A DNA stretch of 42,308 nt, taken from NCBI GenBank assembly GCA_016201795.1, contig JACQCF010000012.1, positions 1 through 42,308 on the forward strand, written 5' to 3'. The translations under genes were made by a program, and so were the position numbers. Shown here in pieces: positions 1-8,419 of the stretch (position 1 is the first letter of the stretch; each line of letters begins with the position of its first letter). The notes under the pieces are model-generated. The model was not told where the DNA came from and ran no database searches. It was given only the letters and a program-made list of their open reading frames with translations. This DNA comes from Candidatus Omnitrophota bacterium. GTDB lineage: Bacteria; Omnitrophota; Gorgyraeia; Zapsychrales; Fredricksoniimonadaceae.

Positions 1-162
1 CGAGAGATTTGATTCATAGTTTTATGCCTCCATTAAAAATAGAATAATCGTTTCTTTGAGGGGAGGCAAGTTCAAAAATCAAAACTCTCTGTAAACACAG
101 AAGATAAGAAGATTAAAAGCTAAAAGTTTTGACAAAAAGTCAGTTAATATAAGGAGGGGAAC

Positions 163-597
163 ATGAACAATAAAAAAGGGTTCTCATTAGTCGAATTAGC
201 TATTGGTTTGGCAGTGATTACAGTTTTAGTTTTAGCCATATCTGTTTCGGCGGGTATTCGCGACAATGCCAGGGTACAGTCAGCCGTTGATAGTGTGCAT
301 GCGCTGCGTTCGGCGGCAGAGAATTATCTGTCAACGGGCAGTTTAGATTATTCCAATATAACCATTGCCGTTTTACAAACGGCTAATTTATTGCCGGCTA
401 ATTTCAATCCCACTAAATCTAACCCTTGGGGAGGGGATTTTTCTATCGGACCAAATACTGCCGATAATACTCATTTTGATATTGCTTTAACTGGCTTAAA
501 CCAAACACAGGCCACTAAGTTAACAAGGTACTTCAATAATAGTGCTAGCAGTTCAACCTATGATGCTATCAAAACCACATGGACCGTGACGTTTTAA
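163..597 (+). CDS. Type IV pilin-like / pseudopilin protein with prepilin N-terminus
   Basis: GFSLVELAIGLAVITVLVLAI prepilin cleavage/methylation motif; strong SD aaggagggg upstream of ATG. Confidence 0.8.
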   Translation: MNNKKGFSLVELAIGLAVITVLVLAISVSAGIRDNARVQSAVDSVHALRSAAENYLSTGSLDYSNITIAVLQTANLLPANFNPTKSNPWGGDFSIGPNTADNTHFDIALTGLNQTQATKLTRYFNNSASSSTYDAIKTTWTVTF

Positions 598-962
598 ATG
601 AAAAAGCTTTTTCCCTGACGGAAATCGCGATTGGTTTAGCTGTAGTGGTTTTATTTTTATCAACGCTATGGCCTTTGGGGACACAAATGATAGCTAAAAC
701 AAGGGCGGCACAAACTCATAATGATTTAAACGCCATAGGCCAGGCTTGCAGACAATATTATATGCGCTTTGGCCAATGGCCCCAGCAGGTCAGTAATCTA
801 CAACCCTATTTCTTGAGCGGGGGAATTCATGGTCAAAATTATGTTTTAATTCCCCAGTCCAACATTCTCATTGTTTCTGCAGGGGGCAATTCGGTCAGCG
901 TGGTTAAACCGCGTGGATTAACAGGACGTTTGGATTACGGCTTGTCCAATAACTTATTCTAA
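579..962 (+). CDS. Second pseudopilin-like protein with prepilin N-terminus, overlapping the previous gene
   Basis: KAFSLTEIAIGLAVVVLFLSTLWPLG prepilin-type motif; translationally coupled overlap. Confidence 0.7.
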   Translation: MDRDVLNEKAFSLTEIAIGLAVVVLFLSTLWPLGTQMIAKTRAAQTHNDLNAIGQACRQYYMRFGQWPQQVSNLQPYFLSGGIHGQNYVLIPQSNILIVSAGGNSVSVVKPRGLTGRLDYGLSNNLF

Positions 963-988
963 ATATCACTACAGCTCCCGGTGTTGGG

Positions 989-997
989 TGGTATAAT
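989..997 (+). promoter_or_regulatory. Extended -10 promoter element TGgTATAAT upstream of the DUF378 gene
   Basis: TGGTATAAT at 989-997, about 38 nt before ATG 1035. Confidence 0.45.
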
Positions 998-1034
998 AAT
1001 TTCAATAAGTAATCTTTCAACAAAGGAGGCCTGT

Positions 1035-1250
1035 ATGCTTAAGAAAGCCTGTGGTTTGTGCAAAGTGGTTGGAGCGCTGGCTGTTATCGGTGCGTTGAAT
1101 TGGGGAGCCATAGGACTCCTGCAAGTGAATGTGGTGGAGAATATTCTAGGACAAACGATGCTAACCCGTATTGTTTATGATGTGGTTGGCCTGGCAGGAT
1201 TAGCCTTGCTGGCCAGTTACTTTATCGTTTGCCCGGCGTGTAAGAAATAG
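1035..1250 (+). CDS. DUF378 family small membrane protein
   Basis: VIGALNWGAIGLL...RIVYDVVGLAGLALL pattern; ATG 1035 preceded by AAAGGAGG (the track ORF starts earlier at 981). Confidence 0.8.
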   Translation: MLKKACGLCKVVGALAVIGALNWGAIGLLQVNVVENILGQTMLTRIVYDVVGLAGLALLASYFIVCPACKK

Positions 1251-1271
1251 AAGTTGTTTTGGTGGGATAAG

Positions 1272-1307
1272 AATCCCTGTCCTGTATTTACGGGATGGGG
1301 ATTTTTA
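1272..1307 (+). terminator. Intrinsic terminator after the DUF378 gene
   Basis: 14-bp stem AATCCCTGTCCTGT / ACGGGATGGGGATT (with G-U pairs), ATTT loop, then TTTTATTT. Confidence 0.85.
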
Positions 1308-1793
1308 TTTGATGGCTTTAAGCGTTTCGATGACTTCTTGATGGTGACCTTCGGGCTTGACTTTCTCGAATATCTTGGCGACTTTACCGTCTTTGTCGAT
1401 GACAAAGGTGGTGCGGGCAACTCCCATGTATTTTTTGCCGTACATTGATTTTTCCACCCAAACCCCATAGTCCTGGCACATTTTTTTATCTGTGTCTGCT
1501 AATAAAGTAAAGGGGAGGTTGAATTTTTTGATGAACTTCTCATGGGACGCCGCGTTGTTGGGGCTTACGCCTAACACCACTGCTTTGAGCTTCTCGATTT
1601 CCTTAAAACTGTCCCGGAATCCGCAGGCCTCCACTGTACAGCCAGGGGTATCGTCTTTAGGATAGAAATAAATCACCACATTTTTGCCTTTTAAATCTTG
1701 AAGAGCAATGGCTTGGCCGTTGTTAGCCTGGAGCTTAAAATCCGGAGCTTGATCACCTTCTCTAGTGGTTCGACTTCGCTCACCACTAGTCAT
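1305..1793 (-). CDS. bcp: Thioredoxin-dependent peroxiredoxin (Bcp/PrxQ type)
   Basis: PDFKL...VIYFYPKDDTPGCTVEACGFRD motif; SD GGAGGAAAT before ATG at 1793; N-terminus MTSGERSRTTREG derives from a palindrome. Confidence 0.92.
   Translation of the reverse strand: MTSGERSRTTREGDQAPDFKLQANNGQAIALQDLKGKNVVIYFYPKDDTPGCTVEACGFRDSFKEIEKLKAVVLGVSPNNAASHEKFIKKFNLPFTLLADTDKKMCQDYGVWVEKSMYGKKYMGVARTTFVIDKDGKVAKIFEKVKPEGHHQEVIETLKAIK
1762..1789. repeat. Palindromic repeat in the 5' end of the bcp coding region
   Basis: CTAGTGGT-tcgacttcgctc-ACCACTAG, 8-bp perfect arms; core resembles the TTCGA..CTCAGG repeats elsewhere in the window. Confidence 0.75.
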
Positions 1794-2250
1794 ATTTCCT
1801 CCACGCTTTAGTTTTGCTGTCGTAAATTTCTTTCACCCTGCGGTTTTGGGGAATACCGTCCTCCAGCGGCCAGGAGGTCATTTCAAGTTTATTACCGTCG
1901 ATATCATAGAAATACAGCGACCAGGATTGGGGGCGTTTTTTGGCGTATTCAATTTTAACGGCGTGTTTTTCCAAATGCTGGATAAACGTTTCAAAATTAT
2001 TGGAATGAATTCGGAAAGAAAAATGATTGGCACCCAAACCTTCATTGGCAAAAGGGTGGCTTTCTTTAAGATCTTTGGCCTGGATGACGCCGATTAAAGA
2101 AGGCCCGGCATCCAGGAAATATTCGATTCCTGGTTTTGACGGCTCACGTTGGGTAATTTTCAGGCCAAGAACTTTGGTGTAAAATTCAACGGATTTATCA
2201 ATGTCGCGCACATTGACCGCCACATGGTCAATACCTAAGATCTTGATCAT
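1786..2250 (-). CDS. VOC (glyoxalase/bleomycin-resistance) family protein
   Basis: IKILGIDHVAVNVRDIDKSVEFYTKVLGL...YFYDIDGNKLEM; likely start at MIKILG rather than the longer ORF start at 2283. Confidence 0.85.
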   Translation of the reverse strand: MIKILGIDHVAVNVRDIDKSVEFYTKVLGLKITQREPSKPGIEYFLDAGPSLIGVIQAKDLKESHPFANEGLGANHFSFRIHSNNFETFIQHLEKHAVKIEYAKKRPQSWSLYFYDIDGNKLEMTSWPLEDGIPQNRRVKEIYDSKTKAWRKYD

Positions 2251-2303
2251 AACTTGATCTTTCGTTCTATCCCGCTTCGCCAAAAGCTGCGCGGGATTTC
2301 GCG

Positions 2304-3107
2304 TTAAAGTTTAACTAAGCGCTCAACTTTGCGTTGTTTGAAGATGAGGTATTCGCTATAACCTGCTGCTTTGGCCAAGTCCACGGCCTTGTCAAAATCT
2401 TTGCCTACCTGTGCAGGGTCATGGGCGTCGGAACCGAAGGTCAACGGCACGCCGGCCTTGTAGTAAATTTTCAAACAATTAAGTGCTGGATACATTTCCC
2501 CAATAGGTTTACGTAAACCAGCCGTATTAATTTCTACAGCCACGCCGCATTCCTTAAAGACTTTAGCGGTGGCCTGGATTTCATCGGTTAAATCCACCGT
2601 TGGCCGGGCGCCGAATTTTTTCGGTAGATCCGCATGGCCTATGATATTAAAGAAGCCGGTTTTAGCTGACTGGCGAAGCAAGGCATAATACTTACGGTAA
2701 ACGTCGTTGACGTCATACTTTTTCCAGTATTCGCGAAAGTCGGGATGATCAAAAGCCCAATCATCGATAAAATGCACGGAGCCGATGACATAGTCATAGG
2801 TGAATCCATTGATCATTTCCTTAGTTCTAGCCTCATAACCGGGGATAAAGTCTGCTTCCAAGGCGATTTTAATCGTGATTTGAGGTGCAAAACGTTTTTG
2901 CACATCTTGAATCATTTGATGATAGGCGGGCAGTTCATTAAAATCCATGGTAATGCCCGGCATGCGCTGATGCACCATGGGCGCGTGGTCAGAAAACCCC
3001 ATTTCACGAAGGCCGACTTTAATGCCTTGCTGGACATATTCCTGCGGCTGGCCTATGGCATGGCCGCAAAGAGGTGTGTGCATATGATAGTCGCTGATAG
3101 GTCGCAT
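2304..3107 (-). CDS. PHP-domain phosphatase, histidinol-phosphatase (HisJ/HisK) family
   Basis: SDYHMHTPLCGHA...GFSDHAP...GSVHFID...IIGHADL...FGSDAHDP metal-site motifs. Confidence 0.85.
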   Translation of the reverse strand: MRPISDYHMHTPLCGHAIGQPQEYVQQGIKVGLREMGFSDHAPMVHQRMPGITMDFNELPAYHQMIQDVQKRFAPQITIKIALEADFIPGYEARTKEMINGFTYDYVIGSVHFIDDWAFDHPDFREYWKKYDVNDVYRKYYALLRQSAKTGFFNIIGHADLPKKFGARPTVDLTDEIQATAKVFKECGVAVEINTAGLRKPIGEMYPALNCLKIYYKAGVPLTFGSDAHDPAQVGKDFDKAVDLAKAAGYSEYLIFKQRKVERLVKL

Positions 3108-3115
3108 GGTTGTTG

Positions 3116-3137
3116 ATTATAACAGAGCTTGGAGAAA
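3116..3137 (-). promoter_or_regulatory. Minus-strand promoter with -10 TATAAT 8 nt before the PHP gene ATG
   Basis: Reverse strand: TTGTAT-16-TATAAT, then CAACAACC, then ATG at 3107. Confidence 0.6.
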
Positions 3138-3728
3138 ATACAATCCTGTGATATTATGACTCGAAAAATTAGGAGCAAAGACACTGCGGTGGACCAATAT
3201 TTCCGTAAATTGATTGAAACAATCGGTGAAAATCCTCATCGGGAGGGGCTTTTGAAAACCCCTCACCGCGCCGCTCGTGCTTTTGAATTTTTAACCCAGG
3301 GGTATAAGAAAGACGTTAAGGACATTGTGAATGGCGCTATTTTTACTTCGGACAATGATGAAATGGTTATTGTCAAAGATATTGAATTATATTCGTTGTG
3401 CGAGCATCATATGCTGCCGTTTTTCGGCAAAGCCCATGTGGGTTATATCCCCAAGGGGAAAATCATTGGTTTGTCCAAAATTCCGCGTATCGTGGATATG
3501 TATGCCCGCCGTCTGCAGGTGCAGGAAAATTTGACCAAACAAATCGCCTCTTCTTTAATGGAAGTCACCGGCGCTTTAGGGGTGGGGGTGGTCATTGAGG
3601 CCAAACATTTGTGCATGATGATGCGCGGGGTGGAAAAACAGAATTCGGAAATGATCACGTCTTGTATGCTGGGGGTTTTCCGGGATAACACTCCCACCCG
3701 CTCGGAGTTCTTGAGTTTGATTAGATGA
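3129..3728 (+). CDS. folE: GTP cyclohydrolase I
   Basis: [48 protein letters not shown] motifs; start may be 3156 instead of TTG 3129. Confidence 0.95.
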   Translation: MEKIQSCDIMTRKIRSKDTAVDQYFRKLIETIGENPHREGLLKTPHRAARAFEFLTQGYKKDVKDIVNGAIFTSDNDEMVIVKDIELYSLCEHHMLPFFGKAHVGYIPKGKIIGLSKIPRIVDMYARRLQVQENLTKQIASSLMEVTGALGVGVVIEAKHLCMMMRGVEKQNSEMITSCMLGVFRDNTPTRSEFLSLIR

Positions 3729-4453
3729 AACCAAAGATTTTAAAAGGAACAGCATTGGTGACCGGAGCGGCCAAACGCCTTGGCCAGGCCGTGGCTTTGC
3801 ATTTAGCGAGCCAAGGTTATAACATCGCCCTCCATTATCATACCTCCAAGGCCGAGGCCATGAAAACCGTTGAGATGATTTATAAAACCGGTGTGCGCTG
3901 TGAATTATTCCACTGCAATTTGACTGATGAACAACAAACGCTGGAGTTAATCCCTAAGGTGCATAAAGCCTTTAGTGGTCTGAATCTTTTGATTAATAGC
4001 GCTTCGATTTTTATTCCCTCACAGCTTCAAGCCCGTGATTTAACTTTGTTTCACGCTCATTGGAATACCAATTTTAAAGCTCCTTATATTTTATCCTGTG
4101 AATTTGCGAGGGTTTGCAAAAAAGGTCAAATTATTAATTTTATCGATACCAATGTTGTCAGGTATAAGACACGTTATGCGGATTATCTTTTGACGAAAAA
4201 GGCTTTGTTTGAATTGACCAAAATGGCGGCCGTACAATTTGGCCCGCGGATTCGGGTCAACGGCATTGCCCCGGGGATGATTTTATCTCCCGTCCACGCT
4301 CAAATGGATGACCGTCCAAGAAGGGCCAAAAATATTCCCTTACAACGGCTGGGGCATCCGCGTTATATTCTCCAGACCATGCAATTTTTATTGACCAATG
4401 ATTATGTGACGGGCCAGATTATTGCCAATGACGGCGGGGAACAGCTGGTTTAA
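3725..4453 (+). CDS. folM: SDR-family pteridine / dihydromonapterin reductase (FolM-like)
   Basis: [24 protein letters not shown]..., [23 protein letters not shown]; sits between folE and a FolX/FolB-like gene. Confidence 0.7.
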   Translation: MKPKILKGTALVTGAAKRLGQAVALHLASQGYNIALHYHTSKAEAMKTVEMIYKTGVRCELFHCNLTDEQQTLELIPKVHKAFSGLNLLINSASIFIPSQLQARDLTLFHAHWNTNFKAPYILSCEFARVCKKGQIINFIDTNVVRYKTRYADYLLTKKALFELTKMAAVQFGPRIRVNGIAPGMILSPVHAQMDDRPRRAKNIPLQRLGHPRYILQTMQFLLTNDYVTGQIIANDGGEQLV

Positions 4454-4462
4454 GCGATAGGG

Positions 4463-4819
4463 GTGCATATGGCCAGGATTCAAATCTCGGATTTAAGTTT
4501 ACGCGCGGTGATCGGCACCAATAACTGGGAGCGTAAGAATAGACAGGATGTGTTGATTAATGTGACGATGGATTATGATGCCAGCCAGGCCGCCCGAACG
4601 GATCATATTAAAGACGCCGTGGATTATAAGACTATCACCAAAAGAATCATCAAAACCGTGGAAGGCTCTCATTTTCATTTATTAGAGAAGCTTGCGGATA
4701 CGGTGTTGAAGGCCGTGATGAGCGATAAGAAAGTTAAATCCGCCACGGTCCGCATTGACAAGCCCCATGCGCTACGTTTTGCCCGTTCAGTGTCTATGGA
4801 ATTAACCACCCAAAGATAA
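4463..4819 (+). CDS. folX: Dihydroneopterin aldolase / dihydroneopterin-triphosphate epimerase family (FolB/FolX), FolX-like
   Basis: LRAVIGTNNWERKNRQDVLINVTMDYDA...DYKTITKRII...LLEKLADTVL...IDKPHALRFARSVSMEL. Confidence 0.7.
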   Translation: MHMARIQISDLSLRAVIGTNNWERKNRQDVLINVTMDYDASQAARTDHIKDAVDYKTITKRIIKTVEGSHFHLLEKLADTVLKAVMSDKKVKSATVRIDKPHALRFARSVSMELTTQR

Positions 4820-4835
4820 TATGAATAAATTTTGC

Positions 4836-4863
4836 TTGCCAGAGGATAATTCATTGTTAATAT
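4836..4863 (+). promoter_or_regulatory. Promoter TTGCCA-16-TAATAT immediately upstream of fabG
   Basis: -10 ends at 4863, fabG ATG at 4870, no SD between. Confidence 0.5.
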
Positions 4864-4869
4864 ACGGCT

Positions 4870-5610
4870 ATGCAATTTAAAGATCGAGTGGTGTTAGTTA
4901 CGGGTTCCACCCGCGGCATTGGTAAAGCGGTGGCCAAGGCTTTTGCTGGCGAGGGGGCCACGGTTATTATTATGGGCCGTAATCCCGACCAAGCAGCGCA
5001 AACAGCAGCAGAAATTACCCAAAAAGGTGGTTTGGCTGACGGATATGCCTGTGATGTCACTGATCTTAACCAGGTACAAGAAACTGTCAATAAACTTCTT
5101 GACAAACATAAGTGCATTGATATATTAGTCAACAACGCAGGCATCACGCGCGATAATTTGCTCTTTCGTATTGATGACAATGACTGGGATGAGGTGTTAA
5201 AAGTCAATCTCAAAGGCACTTTTAACGTTACCAAGGTGGTGGCCAGAGCTATGGTGAAGGCCAAAAAAGGTAAAATTATCAATATGGCTTCCGTCATTGG
5301 CATTACAGGGAATGTGGGACAGGCCAATTACGCGGCCAGCAAAGCCGGTATTATAGGATTCTCTAAATCAGCGGCCAAAGAATTGGCCTTTCGTGGTATA
5401 ACGGTGAATGTGGTGGCTCCCGGCTATATCCGTACGGATATGACCGATAAACTTGCTCAAACCGTTCAACAAAAAGTTTTGGAACAAATTCCTTTACAGC
5501 GTTTCGGACAAGTATCAGATGTGGCAGGGGTGTGTTTATTCTTAGCATCTAAAGCCGCTGATTATATTACCGGTCAGACCATTGTGGTTGATGGCGGTTT
5601 GGTCATTTGA
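4870..5610 (+). CDS. fabG: 3-oxoacyl-ACP reductase
   Basis: [45 protein letters not shown]. Confidence 0.95.
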   Translation: MQFKDRVVLVTGSTRGIGKAVAKAFAGEGATVIIMGRNPDQAAQTAAEITQKGGLADGYACDVTDLNQVQETVNKLLDKHKCIDILVNNAGITRDNLLFRIDDNDWDEVLKVNLKGTFNVTKVVARAMVKAKKGKIINMASVIGITGNVGQANYAASKAGIIGFSKSAAKELAFRGITVNVVAPGYIRTDMTDKLAQTVQQKVLEQIPLQRFGQVSDVAGVCLFLASKAADYITGQTIVVDGGLVI

Positions 5611-5618
5611 CAAGCAAT

Positions 5619-5663
5619 CCTTCGATTGCACTCAGGACAGAGACCCTGAGCGTAAGTCGAAGG
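5619..5663. repeat. Inverted repeat of the CCTTCGA..CTCAGG / CCTGAG..TCGAAGG family
   Basis: CCTTCGAttgcaCTCAGG acagagac CCTGAGcgtaagTCGAAGG between fabG and acpP. Confidence 0.8.
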
Positions 5664-5686
5664 GCACAAATCAAGGAGGCTTCACA

Positions 5687-5923
5687 ATGGCAGCAGACGA
5701 AAAGATCAAGTCTATTATCGCAGAGCAGTTAGGTGTTAAGCCTGAAGAGGTCACTGCGAAAGCGTCTTTTGTGGATGATTTGGGCGCTGATTCTTTGGAT
5801 ACGGTTGAGCTGATTATGGCGCTTGAAGAAGAATTTAGTATTGAAATTCCCGATGAGGATGCCGAAAAAATGAAGACCGTCGGGGATGTCATCAAATACA
5901 TCGAAGAAAAAGTCAACGCTTAA
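5687..5923 (+). CDS. acpP: Acyl carrier protein
   Basis: [48 protein letters not shown] 5687 with AAGGAGG SD (the track ORF begins upstream inside the repeat). Confidence 0.95.
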   Translation: MAADEKIKSIIAEQLGVKPEEVTAKASFVDDLGADSLDTVELIMALEEEFSIEIPDEDAEKMKTVGDVIKYIEEKVNA

Positions 5924-5948
5924 GTTTTTGAAGCGTTTTTTATTTTTT
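5915..5948 (+). terminator. Intrinsic terminator overlapping the acpP stop codon
   Basis: AACGCTT-aagtttttg-AAGCGTT followed by TTTTATTTTTT. Confidence 0.75.
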
Positions 5949-5991
5949 GCCCCCACAGTCCCGCCTTGGCGGAACAAAACGTGGGGGCAAA
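5946..5991. repeat. Inverted repeat enclosing a CCCGCCTTGGCGG core
   Basis: TTTGCCCCCAC ... GTGGGGGCAAA, 11-bp perfect arms around agTCCCGCCttGGCGGAacaaaac. Confidence 0.75.
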
Positions 5992-6023
5992 CCTTTAATT
6001 AGGGGTCTTTGATTATGCCCCTC

Positions 6024-6041
6024 GTCCCGCCAAGGCGGGAC
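6024..6041. repeat. GTCCCGCC-AA-GGCGGGAC hairpin
   Basis: 8-bp perfect stem with AA loop; same core as copies at 5959, 10682 and 41051. Confidence 0.8.
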
Positions 6042-6114
6042 TCGGGATTATGGTGTCCCTCTTACCGGGATCACCTGTTGGTGAGGAGCAGTAGAAAGGT
6101 TTAGGCGACGAACC

Positions 6115-7359
6115 ATGCAGAAAAAAAGAGTGGTTATCACTGGTATGGGGGTTATTTCACCGGTTGGATGCGGTGTTGAAAAGTTTTGGAAATCTTTACT
6201 CCAAGGCCAAAGCGGCATTCGCCCTGTGACCCATTTTGACGTCTCAGGATTTGATTCACGCATTAACGGGGATGTTATTGACTATGACCCTTTACAGCAT
6301 TTTAATTCCAAAGATGCCCGTAATTTTTCTCGTTTTATCCAGTTTGCGGTTGTTGCCACCAATGAAGCCATGGCCCAGGCCAAGCTGGATATCCGCCAGA
6401 TGGATCCTTTTCGTGCCGGAGTTGTAGTTGGTTCAGGGATCGGCAGCATTGAATCCGCGGAGGAAGAATACGATAAATTATTAGGAAAAGGGCCCAGCCG
6501 TATTTCTCCGTTTTTTATTGCCCGTATGATTATCAATGAAGCGGCCGGACATGTTTCGATTGCCACCGGCGCCATGGGGCCGTGTTTTGCCATTGCCACT
6601 GCCTGTGCCACCGCCAACAATTGTATCGGGGAGGCTATGCGCATGATTCAGGCGGGCGAGGTGGATGTGATGATTGCCGGCGGAACCGAGAGCGCGACCT
6701 CTAAACTGGGTTTGGGTGGATTTTGCGCTTTAAAAGCGCTCTCTAAACACAATGATGCACCCGAAAAAGCCAGTCGTCCTTTTGATTTGAACCGTGATGG
6801 TTTTGTGATGAGCGAAGGTGCAGGGGTGGTTATTTTAGAAAGTTTGGAATTTGCCAAAGCTCGTAGCGCCACCATTTTAGGGGAACTCGTCGGCTACGGT
6901 CGTACCGCTGATGCTTATCATATTACTGCTCCGCACACAGAAGGTTTAGGAGCCCTTAAGGCCATGGAATTAGCGCTCAAAGATGCTGGAATTAAAATCA
7001 CCGATGTGAATTATATCAATGCCCATGGAACTTCCACTAAGCTCAATGATCAAATTGAAACACTGGCGATCAAAAAATTGTTCGGCGATTATGCCAAAAA
7101 GATTCCTATTTCCTCGACCAAATCCATGACCGGGCATTTACTGGGGGCTGGTGGCGGTGTTGAGTTGGTGGCCTGTGTCATGTCCATTCGGGATCATATG
7201 GTACACCCGACTATTAATTACGAAACTCCGGATCCGGACTGTGATTTGGATTATGTACCTAATGTGTCCCGCAAGGTGAAAGTGGATGTGGCGATATCCA
7301 ATTCGTTGGGTTTTGGTGGACATAACGCGACGCTTGTAGTAAAACGTTTCAGGGAATAA
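6115..7359 (+). CDS. fabF: Beta-ketoacyl-ACP synthase II
   Basis: VVITGMGVISPVG...TACATANNCIGEA...NAHGTSTKLND...SMTGHLLGAGG. Confidence 0.95.
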   Translation: MQKKRVVITGMGVISPVGCGVEKFWKSLLQGQSGIRPVTHFDVSGFDSRINGDVIDYDPLQHFNSKDARNFSRFIQFAVVATNEAMAQAKLDIRQMDPFRAGVVVGSGIGSIESAEEEYDKLLGKGPSRISPFFIARMIINEAAGHVSIATGAMGPCFAIATACATANNCIGEAMRMIQAGEVDVMIAGGTESATSKLGLGGFCALKALSKHNDAPEKASRPFDLNRDGFVMSEGAGVVILESLEFAKARSATILGELVGYGRTADAYHITAPHTEGLGALKAMELALKDAGIKITDVNYINAHGTSTKLNDQIETLAIKKLFGDYAKKIPISSTKSMTGHLLGAGGGVELVACVMSIRDHMVHPTINYETPDPDCDLDYVPNVSRKVKVDVAISNSLGFGGHNATLVVKRFRE

Positions 7360-7360
7360 T

Positions 7361-8419
7361 ATGAAAACATATAAAATAGCGGTTATTCCCGGTGACGGGA
7401 CAGGGCCTGAGGTGGTCCGCGAAGGGCTTAAAGTGTTGCAGGCAGTGGCACAGAAATGCGGATTTAAGTATACAACCCAAAGTTATGACTTCGGTGGGGA
7501 GCGGTATTTACGCACCAAAGAAGTCCTGCCGGATTCGGCGATTGCCGAACTAAAGACATTTGATACGATTTATCTGGGCGCTATCGGTCATCCAGATGTC
7601 AAGCCGGGGATTTTGGAAAAAGGTATTCTCTTGCGTTTGCGGTTTGATTTGGATCAGTATATCAATCTGCGTCCGGTTGAGCTTTACGATGAACGGTTCT
7701 GTCCTTTGAAAAATAAAAAACCGGCGGACATTGACTTTGTGGTGGTTCGTGAAAATTCTGAAGGGTTGTACAAGGGCTTAGGCGAGTTTCAGAACAAGGG
7801 GACGAAGGATGAGGTAGCTATCCAGGTTTCCCATAATACCCGACGAGGCGTAGAACGCTGTATCCGTTATGCATTTGAATATACCCGTCAGTACGGCAAA
7901 AAGAAAAAATTGACTCTGTGTGGTAAGACGAATGTATTGACGTTTGCCTTTGATCTGTGGGAGCGCACATTTTATGAGGTGGCTAAAGAATATTCGGATA
8001 TTAAAACAGAGTATACTCATGTGGATGCAACCACCATGTGGTTTGTGAAAAATCCGGAATGGTTCGACGTGATTGTCACCGATAATATGTTTGGTGACAT
8101 TATTACCGATCTTGGCGCCATGATTCAAGGCGGCATGGGGATTGCGGCCGGAGGCAATATCAACCCCAAGGGTGTTTCCATGTTTGAGCCCATCGGTGGT
8201 TCCGCGCCCAAATACACCGGCAAAAATGTCATCAATCCGTTGGCGGCAATTTGCGCCATAGCCATGCTGTTGCGCCAAATCGGTGAAGGTAAGGCCGCTG
8301 GTCTTGTGGAGGAGTCTGTGAAGACCATTGTTCGTACAAAAATCAAAGATTTAGCGGCCGGGAAAATGGGTTATTCCACCAGTCAGGTGGGTGACATGGT
8401 GGCGGAGGCTTTGAAATGA
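7361..8419 (+). CDS. leuB: Isopropylmalate/isocitrate dehydrogenase family, 3-isopropylmalate dehydrogenase-like
   Basis: [50 protein letters not shown]. Confidence 0.8.
   Translation: MKTYKIAVIPGDGTGPEVVREGLKVLQAVAQKCGFKYTTQSYDFGGERYLRTKEVLPDSAIAELKTFDTIYLGAIGHPDVKPGILEKGILLRLRFDLDQYINLRPVELYDERFCPLKNKKPADIDFVVVRENSEGLYKGLGEFQNKGTKDEVAIQVSHNTRRGVERCIRYAFEYTRQYGKKKKLTLCGKTNVLTFAFDLWERTFYEVAKEYSDIKTEYTHVDATTMWFVKNPEWFDVIVTDNMFGDIITDLGAMIQGGMGIAAGGNINPKGVSMFEPIGGSAPKYTGKNVINPLAAICAIAMLLRQIGEGKAAGLVEESVKTIVRTKIKDLAAGKMGYSTSQVGDMVAEALK

Noticed and set aside
1765-2097. Plus-strand ORF of 110 aa
   Set aside because: Antisense shadow of the VOC-family gene; low-complexity, no independent support.
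2269-2297. ATCCCGC ... GCGGGAT inverted repeat between the PHP and VOC genes
   Set aside because: Possibly another repeat relic, but short, with a 15-nt loop and no T-tract; not enough to call a terminator or family member.
5171-5327. Minus-strand ORF 4857-5327 as a possible real gene
   Set aside because: Antisense to fabG, which has all SDR motifs.
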